A stretch of 64,000 bases of DNA from Falciphora oryzae (Eukaryota; Ascomycota; Sordariomycetes; Magnaporthales; Magnaporthaceae): the NCBI GenBank assembly GCA_000733355.1, contig JNVV01000009.1, positions 721,521 through 785,520 of the forward strand, in the 5' to 3' direction. The position numbers and the translations under genes are program-made. The stretch's first letter is position 1; every line of letters starts with the position of its first letter. Under the pieces are notes generated by a model. The model searched no databases, was not told the origin of the DNA, and saw only the letters and a program-made list of their open reading frames with translations. This document shows positions 50,626 through 62,400 of the stretch, piece by piece.

Positions 50626-52564
50626 ATGAATCTCGTTTCAGTCGCCGCGGCGCGCTCGGCGTCACTTAAAAACGCTTCATGCTCAGCCTGCCGGAGAGCG
50701 CATCTTGCTGCGAGGTCTGCAAGCCACAGCCAGTCGGTTTTCAACCGAGCGCAGGCTGCCGTCGCCGCGTCTCCATCGAGCAAACGGCTGTTCACGTGCT
50801 CGGCGCTAGCGCGGTCCCGGGATGCCGGTCCTTTCACCAGACACACTCTGCCTGCGTCTTCTGCACTATCGACTGGGACCAGCGGCGGTGAGAAGCCAAC
50901 GGGAGAGCAGCCCACTAGCAACGGAGGTGGCGGTTGCTGCGGCGGTGCCGGCCGGAAAAGGTCGCGCACGGCATACGTCGCGCTGGGGAGCAACATGGGT
51001 GATCGTGTCGCCATGATCGAGCAGGCATGTCGAGAGATGGACAGCCGTGGGATTCGCGTCCGGCGCACCAGCAGCCTCTGGGAGACGGAGCCCATGTACG
51101 TCCTCGACCAGGGCATGTTCGTCAACGGTGTGTGCGAGGTAGGCTCCTGCTGTTCGATGAAGTCCACATGGTTCTGCTGCCTAATGTTTTTCTATTTGTA
51201 CTTGTATCGACTCGAACAACCCAGTCACCACCAGCGCGTGCCCTGGTCTGCTCTGTCTGACTTGATACGTAGGTTGGTACCGACTTGGAGCCGCTGGCGC
51301 TGCTGGATCAACTGCAGGACATTGAGAACTCGATGGGCCGGCAAAAGGTGATCGACAAGGGCCCACGCAATATCGACTTGGATCTGCTGCTTTTCGAGGG
51401 CGAGAAAGTGGACCACGAACGCCTCAAGATCCCCCATATGGGAATTGCCGAGCGCGAGTTTGTTCTGCGGCCCTTGAGCGAGTAAGCCGCATCCTTCCCT
51501 AGATATTTTACTCTTGGACATGAGGTGCGGATAAGACCCAAATGCATGTTCCTTTGCTCACCCCAGCATATAGGCTCATCCCTAACCAGCCCATAAACCC
51601 GGATCGTCCATGGAAGCTGGCCCAGGACTACCTCAACGAGCTGCCGCCCTCTGTGCCGCCGCTCACCCCCCTGACACCCCTGTCGCCCGACCATGCCCCC
51701 TTGCTGGCGTCGAGCCCGACGCGCAGAACGCATGTCATGGCTATCCTAAACCTTACTCCAGACTCCTTCTCGGACGGCGGTCGACACAGTCCTACTGACT
51801 CTTCCGCCCTCGCCGAGACGATCCGCAGCTACGTCGACGCCGGCGCCACCATCATCGATGTCGGCGGCCAGTCGACCGCCCCGGGCGCCCCCGAGGTGAC
51901 GCTCGAGGAGGAGCTCCGGCGCGTCATCCCCGCCGTCGAGGCCGTCCGCGCCGCGCCACCGGCGCCCAGCGGGCAGCGAGTGCTGATCAGCATCGACACC
52001 TACCGCGCCGCCGTCGCCGAGGCCGCCGTCGCGGCCGGGGCCGACATCATCAACGACGTCTCGGCCGGCGCTCTCGACCCGGACATGCTCCCGACGGCCG
52101 CCCGGCTGGGCGTCACCATCTGCCTGTCCCACATGCGCGGCACGCCCGCCACCATGGGCTCGCTGTCCGACTACGGCGACGCCGGCGTCGTCTCCGCCGT
52201 GGCCGCCGAGCTGCGCGCCCGCGTCGCGGCGGCCGAGGCGGCGGGCGTCCGGCGCTGGCGCATCGTGCTGGACCCGGGCCTGGGGTTCGCCAAGGAGACG
52301 GCGGACCAGAACATCGAGCTGCTCCGGGCGCTCGCCGACCTGCGCTGCTGGCCGGGGCTCCAGGGCCTCCCCTGGCTCGTGGGGCCCAGCCGCAAGCGCT
52401 TCGTGGGCCGCGTCACGGGCGTGCGCGAGCCGGCCGCGCGCGCCTGGGGCACCGCCGCCGCCGTGGCCGCCGCCGTCCAGGGCGGGGCCGACGTCGTGCG
52501 CGTCCACGACGTGCGCGAGATGGCGCAGGTGGTGGCCATGTCGGATGCCATCTGGAGGCACTAA
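50626..52564 (+). CDS. FOL1: Folate synthesis protein, HPPK-DHPS bifunctional
   Basis: Proposed model: exons 50626-51138, 51273-51481 and 51574-52564, giving 570 aa; introns of 134 and 92 nt. The last acceptor must be ATATAG, because the earlier CCCCAG would read into a stop. Residues 1 to about 110 are rich in Ala, Ser and Arg with few acidic residues, like a mitochondrial presequence followed by a Gly/Cys linker. The HPPK domain starts near 115 (AYVALGSNMGDR) and has GPRNIDLDLLLF with the metal-binding aspartates. The DHPS domain starts near 292 with ILNLTPDSFSDGG and IIDVGGQSTAPGA, later SIDTYRA, INDVSAG, VLDPGLGFAK and VGPSRKRF. Together these enzymes make dihydropteroate from hydroxymethyldihydropterin and p-aminobenzoate. 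The dihydroneopterin aldolase domains found in yeast Fol1 are absent here, so that step must be encoded elsewhere. Confidence 0.94.
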
Positions 52565-54668
52565 GGTTGAAAAAAAAGCGGGGGCGCTGCGGAAAGTGGA
52601 TGTTGGAGCACTCTGGGGGACGGAGAAAGGGTAAGGAAGGCGAGAGAGCGAGCTGCTCGGACTCTTGTCGCTATTCTTCCAAGACCGGAAAGCTTGGCAT
52701 CACAAATTCACGCCCTGCAAACTCCGAGCCCCGACGAGTCGGGCCCGGACCCCGGTTGCACAACCTCGCTATAGCAATATCATGAAAAGCAGGGGCCGCT
52801 TACGGGTAGCTCTCGGCGATGCGCGGACCTCCAAATCTCCCCCTTTTTTTTCCCCCCGCCCCCATCCCATGCCTTGGTTGCACTGCCGCGGCAGGGCCCC
52901 CAAGCCATCCTCGTCGGGCCACGGCAGCGCCGCGCCGTGGGATCGGTCGTAGGGCTGAGTCTCGGGGCGATCTACCCGGGCCGGGCGTTACTGGCCCTCT
53001 CTGTCCTACCCCAGATGGGCGGACGGGAAAAGAGGGAGGAGTGGTGTCTAGAGAGCTCTGGCAGCTGACTTGCGCACACCCCTGCATTGTGCATCCATGT
53101 ATTCCACGTCAGATGAACGGGCAGGCAGGGGAATAGACATACGCTGCTCTCTTCATCCAAGGGATAGCGGTGCGAACAACACAAGGCCCGCCTGCCAGAG
53201 CGTGAGCAAGAATGTAGCTCTTTCATCACCCTCGCCCCACTCTCCCTTTTTTTTCCTCCCTTAATTTGATCTCTTGATAAGAAACCGGTTTACGTGGGGG
53301 GTGGGTACATGTGTAGAAACGCCGTCAGCAGGCGATTTCCGCCTGCCCATCTCGGTCTCGGCCTCATCCTGTGATGTCCGCCGCAGGGAGAGCTAGCTGC
53401 TGACGCTATCGGTCGTTGCCGCCCGCTCTCCCCGCTTCCTCCCCCCTTTGGTTTCCCCGAGCGCCGACACGAGGCGACAAAGGTGTCAGCTCTGCAGTGT
53501 TCCGGCAGGCAGACAGGCGGGGCTTGGTTTTTTTTCCCCCCTCTTTTGTCGGACGAAACATGAAAGAGATGATGACTGTGCCCGGTGATGGTGCATTGCA
53601 TCTTGCATCTTGCATGGCGGGCGGTGGTGGTGGTGGTGGTGTAGCAAGGGAGATGCTCGGCCCGCTACTTGGGATGTGGGATTGTCGTTGCATCTTTGGT
53701 TGCCTGTGGAGGGATGTAGCATTTTTCTCCTTTTTGATATTTTGCTCGACTCTTTTTTTTTTTTTTTTTTTTGTCCCCTTCCTCCTTTTTTGCTGTCTTC
53801 TTTTCGACATAGCAGTTCTATCCTATGGAAATACCTCGATATCATTAGAAGGTATACAGACACAGACAACCCTGCCTGCCGCCGTTTCCGCCGCGTGTTT
53901 TCTGCCTCGTTTGCGCTCTGCGTTGCTTTGGCTTTAGTGCCAAACCTTAATTGAACAACCGCCCTTTCTCCTGCCCGGAAAGTTACGTGCCAGCTTCGTT
54001 CCCCATTTTTCTCATTTGTCGCCTTTTCTCGACGTTGTTTGCTCGCCCGGAATTTTTCTTTGGTGGTTGTTTCTGTGTGTTGTTTTCCCCTTTGGTCATC
54101 GCACGCGAAAGATAATGTCAACCAAAAAAAAAAAAAAAACATGGGTGGGCAGAGGCTGTATGGCTTTTTGCTTGGCAAAGCAGGGGCTACGTAAGTATCC
54201 CCGATCCGTCCAGCATGCTCCAGGTCCGTCAGATCGGGGCTCTTTTCTTTTGTTTCTTTTTTTCTTGTGCCCCTTGTAGTTCTCTACCTACTCCTGTCCA
54301 TCACGCGACCATCCCATGCCCAATTTCAAATGCACTTGTCATCCTTTTTTTTTTTTTTTTTTTCCCCTTCCCCAATATGTCAGTGGTAAAAAGTCACGAA
54401 CGCGACAATAGCCCGTAGCGGCGGGCGACTCGGAAAGTATGGCCTCCAATGACGACAGAGCGGCGTCTGTGGTGAAGATGATATGTAGGTACCGTAAAGT
54501 AAAAATACAAAAAAAGTACCTCGGATACGCACGTCTACAGATGGGGGACTCTTTTGGCCCGACCCGCATCTCCTCGGGGGATCACCAGCCCATCGCCTGC
54601 AGGCCCGGCTGATCCATCTGCCTGCCCAGCAGAGATGGGGCGACGGTGGGTGTGCTGTAGGTACCGAA

Positions 54669-54684
54669 CCTACCTACCTACCTA
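54669..54684. repeat. CCTA x4 tandem array
   Basis: Four perfect CCTA units are followed by GG. Related TAGGTAGGTA strings occur near 38452 and 15306. Confidence 0.8.
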
Positions 54685-55494
54685 GGCTTTTTTGCTTGAG
54701 GAGACGCACGGCACATCCGTGCCGCCGCAGCGGTGCCGTCCGGCTGACATCATTTACTAGCACACCCAAATGCAGGTCTTGCTCGCATTTTGTTTTGTTT
54801 TTCTTTTTTTTCTACATTGGTAACCTACCACCTAGCCCGACTCTGCTGACTTGAACAACGCGGCAGTGGGTATTTCAGGAATTGCATGTGTGGCCGGGGA
54901 GGCATCGCTTGGACGCGCAATGTTTCGTTTCTTTTTTTTTTTTTTTTTTTTTCCCTGCTGCTGCCTTGTTCGATGTAGGGAGGGGCAACGAAAAATGGCT
55001 GCCCGAACATTGCAGACCCAGGCCTATTTCTTTGCTTTCTTTTCTGGGAATGGCAAGGGCAAGCCGGGACCGGTCGGGAAGCGTCCAATCCGCCAGCAGG
55101 AGCTTTTGCGGCTCATTCCGAACGTGACTGATTTGATGCTTGCTTTTTCTCCTCTGGCTTTCCGATCACTAACAGAAAAAAATAAACCCCGCTCCCATCA
55201 CCGGTTGCCTTATTGGGAAGCGCCGGCATGCAACCCCCTAGGCAGGCCGGGCTTTCTTGGCATTGTAGATTTGCTTTTTATTCTCTTCCCCCCTTGTAGC
55301 CCGGAGCTCCTATCCGGTTGATGGCGTCGATGGGTCCCCATTATGAGCTAGAGGCTGGAGCCAGTAAGCCACACGCCCCCCGGTCGTTCCAACGTAAACC
55401 GGGTACTGCCATCAAAAATACCCTTCCGGCAGGGCCTGTGTGTGTGTACTAGTCTCGCTAGTCCGATGCGTGCCGGCCCCAGTCCCCCTCCATG

Positions 55495-55515
55495 CAGCAG
55501 CAGCAGCAGCAGCAG
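55495..55515. repeat. (CAG)7 repeat
   Basis: Seven perfect CAG units in intergenic DNA, outside any convincing reading frame. Confidence 0.85.
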
Positions 55516-56120
55516 CCGTTCAGTTAGTCGCACAATGTCAGTCCGCACATACACAAACAGACACACACATACACTTCGTATACGCAAGAGGGCGGGGAAA
55601 CGGGGAATATGATGACGAGGGAGGAGAAGAGATGCTGACTCGGGAGCTGTCTTCATTTTTTCAACAGGAAGGAGAGAAAAGACAAGAATGAATCCCATCG
55701 GCGGGAGGGCGGGAGCTAAAAAAGACATGGGGGAGAAAATTGGCTGCCCGGTCTTGTTTGTCGGTTATGTGTCGCTGTTGGTTGGTTAGCCAGCTCAGCG
55801 GTGGTGGTCAGCCGCGCCGCCCGGGCGACCGCTGAGCAGCACCCCGACCACTACCACACGGCGGGGGTGACAGCTGGATCCCGTAAAAAGAAGAAGGAAA
55901 AAAAAAAGAAAAGAAAAGAAAGGATAAAACCGAACGCGCTTGTCCTGCCAATCCCTTGCGTCAAACCTGGCCTTGGCACTGCTGCTGCTATAGGTGGCTC
56001 TCAAAGGGGCCACAAAAAATTCCCAAGGACATGGGCACTAAGAAAACACCGCTTTCTCCGGCCGGCAAAGGGAGGGGGAAGCAAGAAAAAAAGAAAGCAA
56101 AGAAGTCCACCGGCGGAGGG

Positions 56121-56144
56121 AGAGAGAGAGAGAGAGAGAGAGAG
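56121..56144. repeat. (AG)12 microsatellite
   Basis: Twelve perfect AG units in intergenic DNA. Confidence 0.85.
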
Positions 56145-57246
56145 GGACCCGCAAACCTGCAATCTGCAGCGCAAATACATGTGCTGACCCCTCGCAGAAA
56201 ACCCGCCCTGAGGCCGGTGAGCGGAATCCGAGCGCGGGCCCCAGCACTGGATGTCATCCTTCCTCCCTTGCCTACAAGCCAGGTGGCAGCTGGGTACGAA
56301 GGGCTGGAGTGCCGCGCATGGACAGTGCCGCAATCTTGTCCGGAAATCCATGAACAAAGGGCAAGGAGAAAATGTCATGAAGACCACAGGGTGGAAATAC
56401 TGGAAAGGAAAAATAAAAAAAAGTAACCAGGCATCTAGTTCCACAAATAAGCTACATATGCAAGCCGTCTTTGATCCATGACTCCGTCGAGGTCATCCTC
56501 TGCCGCGCCCAGCTGTCTAGACCTAGCCGAGCATTGATGCGCTGCCCCCGTGAGCTCCTCCGACGACCCCTTCCCTAATCTAATTCCTGGTCCTAGTTTC
56601 CGGCTCGTCCCAAGCTTGAGAGTGTGCTAACGGGGTTAAAAGATAAGGTGAGGAGAATGAAATTAAGAGATTTGAAGGAGGTCTGGGGAAGGGGGAGGGA
56701 AACTAAACGGTGGAGGTAGAGAAAGCGATCCAAAGCCCGAGCAGCTGAACATCCATTCATTCCAACGAACCGTCATGAGGTGTTGAGGAATAAAAAAGGG
56801 AGAAAAGAAGAAAAAAGAAAAAAAAGAGGGAAAAAGAAATACGAGAAATCATATGCACCTGGGTATCCCTTGCAAATGCCACATTGTCCTGAAAATCCGG
56901 TATCCCTTTCCGATCTGTTTGCCAAATATTGCCCGTTTTCCCTTTTTGCCATCCAAAACTTTTGGCATCCCTTCCACATTTGACACCAGTTTAAATCCCG
57001 CAAACATTTGCTCCCGGATCTGACAAGAAGAAAACTTAGGAAAGTGGCAACGACCAGGGCATGCCCAAAAAATAAGAAAAAGAAATTGAAGCCAGAACAA
57101 AATCGTCTACCAGTTGTTTGTTTTCCAGGGGGTCGAACATTCCGTCGCATCCCGGTCACGGAAAGACACCGAGGCCCTCGGAGCGTCGCCACCTTATTCA
57201 CCATGTATCACGGCGCCCTCTGCCTGTTGCGGCCCGTCACGGTCCG

Positions 57247-59409
57247 TCAAGTCATGTTGAGGCCAGACGAGGGAACAGTAGGGTAGAAGCCGTTTGAGGT
57301 GTGCTTGCTTTCGTACCGGCCACACTGACCGGCTCGGCTCCATTGAGGGCCCGGGTGGTACAGGGGCCGGCCATTGTCGTACTCGGGCTTCACCTTTGAG
57401 TGGTGATCCGTCGGGCTGGGGAGCGTATGGCCGATGCTGCCGACTTGATGCTCGCGAGATGAGTGCTGGAACATCTCCACGTTGTGGCCATTCTCGTAGA
57501 TGGTATTCGGGTAGTAGTGGTACTCCTTGGTTTCGTTCATCGGCTTGTGATCGTCCGTCATGATGGTGTCTACGCCAACCTCTTGCGAGTGGCGGGTGCT
57601 TGATCCGTATCCGCTGCCGCGCGGATCGTACGTCGTCGAGTGCCCAAACGTGGAGCCCATTATCCCCGACCCAGCAGAAGTGAACTCTGGGCCGAGACCT
57701 CCGTACCCTAGGTTTCCCGACGCCCCTCCAGGACCGCTGCTGGCGCTCCCCCTCCTCTCCGACTGATAGTGGCCCGGCGAGCGGCCGCGCACAATCATCT
57801 TGGCCGACTTTTTGTACCCAACCTTGACCCACTGCGGCGCCCCCGAGCTCTGGCTCCCCGAAACGTCTGCCCAGAGCTCGACCACGAGGTGGTAGTACTG
57901 CTGAGCAGCTCGGCGCTTGCCATTGTTGGCCGTCGCCTGCTTGAACTGGATCCGCTCGAACGTGTGTTCCGTCGCCGCCGGAGTCGCCTGAGACTGCCCG
58001 AAATCGTAGCCCCCGCCTCTGAGGGTTCCGTCGGCCTGAGGGAACACGTTGAGATGCGGGTGGCCAACTGACTTGGGCGAGAGGCGCACCTTATCCGGTG
58101 CCGAAACGGGGCCCTTGTCTCTCTTGGGGGTGTGTTGGACCAGCTCAATGGTTTGCGCGTCATTTTCCGCCACCACTGCCGAGATGGACATGGCGAAGCC
58201 AGCAACGGTGTAAGCTGTCTGGCTACTCTCCTGAACAAACTGGATCGCGGGGGTTGTGGGCCACGAGTGAGTTGGGGGGCTCAGAGAGAAGGAGCAGACG
58301 CAGGAGAAGTAGTTTCTCCGGTAGCACGTCCACTCGTGATCGGCGAGAAAGAAGCCTTTGTCGATGACGCCCTGAATGTCGAAAGTGATCTTGGTCCCGT
58401 TGGGCGCCGTTCCATCCACATAGTACAAGGTTCCCTGCGGGACAAGGCTCAGAAGAGGCGGGAGGGTTTGAGGCCCCGATTTGGTGTTGTACTGGTCCAT
58501 CCTGTGACTGGATGCGCCAAAGGCGTGGGGGCTCGACGTCGGCGAGGTGATATGGGGTTGTCGGGCGTAGCCGCCAAAAGCCGAGCTTGACCCCTGATCC
58601 TGAGACCTCCTCAGGTTGCTCCGGTAGATGTTTCGTGGGCTGAGCGGTTCCGGTACGGGCAGGGCGCTTCGGTGGCCATGCATTCCAATCGACGAGCTGG
58701 TGCCGCAACTTTTGTAAGCTCCAGCTTGCCTGCGACGACTTGTCCAAGGGACGGCGCCAATATTGCACGAAATACAAGCGCAGCAGCGCCATCTCCACCA
58801 CGGCAACTCTGACAGAGGATAGGAGTTCAAGGTCCACGACCCATCGTATAGAAAATGCCAGGGCGCTCGAAGACAGACGCGGGAAGAGAGCAAGACGGGG
58901 TCCTGGCTCACGTACCTTGAAGAGCCGTAGCGCCTCAGTTGAGGATGGGCGAGGAGGTTGGTCGGGGTGGAAAACAGCGAAGAGGCAGTCGACTCTTGTG
59001 GGTACGCCACGGAAGGGTTGTAGATCGAAGGGGGTTGGCCTTGGGAGTACAGTGGCAAGGCCGGGGCGGGCTGCACGGTCTGCACCGCGCTTCCGAGATT
59101 CAAGGCCGGGGTTGTGTTGGCGTCCTGGCCGTATCTGAAGTACACATCACGGGTGATCAGTCAAGGAGAGCCCAACAGGCTGGTGTCAGGGTCGGAAATA
59201 AATGCCAGAGCCCGCCACAGCCGGCACTGACGCAGCTGGGCTTGTGTTGTGTTGCGCTGCCTCTGCAACACATCTCGGCGGGCGTACTGTGCTACCAGCT
59301 GTGGCACTGCCAACAACACTGCGTCGCACAAAAACCAGGGAGCGGGTGCACGCTTGCCACCGGGCCACTGCGTTTGCCGGTGATTGCTGTAGAGCCCAAT
59401 GTTGTTCAT
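57247..59409 (-). CDS. vib-1: NDT80/PhoG-type transcription factor, VIB-1/XprG homologue
   Basis: The confident part is 57247-58729 plus 58916-59134; the intron 58730-58915 joins YGSSR to QAGAYKSCG in phase. The 5' exon is tentative: 59288-59409 (MNNIGLYSNHR, donor GTACGC) fits the phase of the acceptor at 59135 and would give 607 aa. The NDT80 DNA-binding domain runs from GTLYYVDGTAPNG through GVIDKGFFLADHEWTCYRRN, YFSCVCSFSLSP, IELVQHTPKRDKGPV and TEHTFERIQFKQATANNGKR to KSAKMIVRGRSPGHYQSERR. Ahead of it is NIYRSNLRRSQDQ and AFGGYARQPH. After it the tail is disordered and rich in Gly, Ser and His, ending GFYPTVPSSGLNMT. In Neurospora VIB-1 controls protease genes, heterokaryon incompatibility and the response to carbon starvation, and acts on glucose signalling together with CRE-1; in Aspergillus XprG controls secreted proteases. 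A nuclear activator is the expected role. The N-terminus needs cDNA. Confidence 0.88.
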
Positions 59410-59418
59410 GTAATACCT

Positions 59419-59442
59419 TCAAGCACCGTAGCAGCAGTCCAT
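59419..59442 (-). promoter_or_regulatory. Possible seven-residue upstream ORF of vib-1
   Basis: An ATG in good context (AGAAAATGG) opens a seven-residue frame (MDCCYGA) whose stop lies 9 nt before the tentative vib-1 ATG at 59409. It could dampen translation or force reinitiation. If the true first exon is elsewhere, this reading fails. Confidence 0.35.
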
Positions 59443-62400
59443 TTTCTCTGTCGTTTTCGTGCCGCTTGCGGGTGGACAAGGGTAAGAATAGCGGATGATA
59501 TGGATAGAAGGAAAGGAGGACGAGTAGAAAGGGAAGGAGAAGGAAGAATAGTAGGGGAGCAGGCGAATCCAAAAAGAACAAGCCGAGTAGGGGAAAACCA
59601 AATGGCCAGTGGATTGATTTGCAGCGAGCAACAGGTGCCAGGGGGGGTCAGGAAGCCTTCCTCCGGCAGTCGTAGCCTGCGAGAGTGGAGGTTCCTGGCT
59701 GACGGAAGAAGGCAAGGGAGGAAAGGAGAGGGACCTGGGTCCCGGGACACTCGCCCAGGAGCAGGATATCGGGCGGTTTAAGACGCGCACCGCAGCCGGC
59801 CTGCCTAGGTATATGGCACGCACAGCCGGCCGGGCCAATAGTGCAGGGGCTAATGTGCAGTGCATCTACCATAGAAACTGTGCAAGGCGCAAATCGGGGC
59901 TGGGGGAGGAAACCAATGAAAGGCGCTGGAGCCGTAACACATACCTCATATCAGAGCCACCCGAGAACTCGCTGTACTCGAAATCCGGGGACGAGGATTC
60001 GAATTCCTGACGGTGAGGGTATAACGTTAGAAGGGAAAATTGTGCTGATTGCTCATGTTATTGTAGCTGCATGTTTGTGCAATGTGTATGATCACGGAGA
60101 GAATCCCAAGACTAATGGAAACAGGGGGAAAGAAAGAAACGAAAGCTAGGGAGAGGGGGGAAAGGCAAGAACGATGGAGGAAAAAAAAAGGTGCAATGTG
60201 ATCCAACCACCTGCCGGGGGACTGTAGCGGCGGAGTAACAGGGCCGCATCTGTATTTTTTTTTTTTCCTCTGCTGCCTGTGTAACTTGGGAAGAATTGGG
60301 CGGGTAGGCGAGCTGCCGTGGCGGAATGAGAGATGAGCGACCTACACAGCGAAATCCTTGTCAGCGTATCGGCCCCGGAGCCACGATTCTAGAAGCGCGC
60401 AGCAGCAGGCCTGCTCGATGCGTTTCCAAGTGCGAACAGTGCAGACACAATGGCGGGAGGGACGGGATCGAGGGCGGAAATGGCAGTGAAGGGGCGGGCG
60501 CAGTGCGTAGGCCTGCTATTTTACTCTCGGTAGGGCTGGTAGGCAGTCCCGGAAGGAGGTTTTCGGCTGTTCCCTTGGACGCCTCCACTCGCATTCGCGT
60601 CCAGGATAGCATTATGCAGGGGGGTTATATGGGCATGTAGGTGAAGTAGGATAGGGGATAGGGCCTGCAAGCCAGCCTGCAGACGAGGCCATGCTGTTCG
60701 TGCTCTGAAAGGACGGTGCCGGGTAGGCAGGCCCTGGCAGCTGCACTGGCAACCGGTACAGTACAACCTGGGACCATCAGGTACATTCGTGATCGGCTGC
60801 TGGCGGGAGGTGCATTGTTTTCGTGCCACCCGCTTGAACCCACACCACCCTGCCGGCCGTCCCAGAGCGTGCAGCTCCCAGCGTTGGGAAGCAGCGGCAA
60901 ACAGCCACACCGCACTGCGAGTGTGCTGCAAATGGGAACGGGCCATGCTGCCTGTCAAATCGGCGGCTCGAGCAGCCACTTTTGATTCGAGCACGCCCCC
61001 CAGCCGCGATAAACCCAACCATCGGGAAGAAATGGTCGCGTAGCACCAATCGTCACCCGAGAATCAGAGCTCCTCCTTCCCATCCTGGCTTGCACCCATG
61101 GGGCAGAACATCCTGGCCCAGAAAGTATAAACTTTCGGGACGCAGATTGCGGAGCCAGGGCACGGAGGGAGACGAGGCTCGGGTCCGACGTGAGCGGCGC
61201 GGCTGGGGGAACGGGGCCGATCACGAGCAAAAGGATGCGGACTCGGGCAGGCAATCATGGCCGACAAGCCTCGATAGGGAGGGGCCCTCACCGAGTCTGC
61301 AGACCGGTCCGAGAAAGGATGGCGCTCGAGGGCCGAAAAAAAAATGCAACCAAACAAGCATGGGCGTGGGAGCGAGGGAGGAGGGGTGCAAAGGTGATGT
61401 GTGCATGGACCAGTAGGCTTCAGGCGGAGGGCTTGAGAGGGGGCTACTGGGAGTGGCAGTTTGTGGCTGGGAACAGAACTTGAACAATTGAAAAGGGTTG
61501 CTGCTCACCTTTGTTATCCAAGCCGACGACAAGCGCAGTCTTCATTGGCTGCTCGCTCCTCATCCATCCTCTCAATCTCTGTCGCTCTCCTCTCGCTCGC
61601 CTCTTCTTGTCGCCTCATTCCCTCAGTGGAGAGCCGCGGACAATGATTAAATTAATTGCATGTCATCATTGTCCTCGGCACGGCGGCTCCCAAGGGCCAG
61701 CGGATCCTTGTTCGCTCCCCAAGCCTCGTGGATGCAGCCAAAAGGGAGGGTGGGAGGAGGATTGGTGGTAGAGGTAGAGTGATGTCTGGCTCCGTATTTT
61801 CTTCTCTGTTTCTTTCCTTGTCTTGTTCTATTTCTTTTCTCTCGCGTTTGAGGGAGCCGACCGGATCACCAACTGAGGGGTGGAAACGGAAGAAAACGGT
61901 TGGAAATAAAATCAAGAACAGAAGAAAGAACAGGCTGGCAGAGTGGGGAAGTAAGATCAGAAAAGACGGGGGAGACTGGATATCGAAATGGGGAAGGGAT
62001 GTAAGACTGCAATGCGATGGCTGATGCCATTTTCATGGCCATGTAAGCTGCTGGGTACCTTTGGAAGAGGATTCATGTGAGGGTCGCCGCCCCTGCTGGC
62101 CTCGGTGCACAGGAGGGTCTCGATGTTGTTTTGCTGCTGGGGCTATCCACCAACGCCGTTAGCAGGGCTGGCCCACTGATCTTCGGGAGGAGATGCTAGG
62201 GTAGCCCGGGACCGGGGGAGGTGAGGGGATGGTTCGCTGCTGAAGCACCCGGGCTGTGTGCCCCACAGTGCTTCCAACCGTGTACGCCAGCCTCCAAGGG
62301 TGTCCCCGAGAGAAGCTGTTTGACAGAGGGGCACGACCACTAAAACAAGGGTCCTAGGCGAACCAACCTTCATCCAATCCGTCGCTGTCATTCCTAATGG

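Larger units (their letters stand above)
52565..57246. other. 4.7-kb intergenic region between convergent FOL1 and vib-1
   Basis: No recognisable gene on either strand. The region has poly-T runs at 53753-53772, 54345-54363 and 54932-54952, plus a CCTA array, a CAG run and a GA run. The flanking genes converge, so the region must hold two 3' ends. Confidence 0.55.

Noticed and set aside
51746..52561. 271-codon antisense frame across the DHPS domain of FOL1
   Set aside because: A shadow frame with the repetitive Gly/Asp/Val/Ala composition expected opposite a GC-rich gene.
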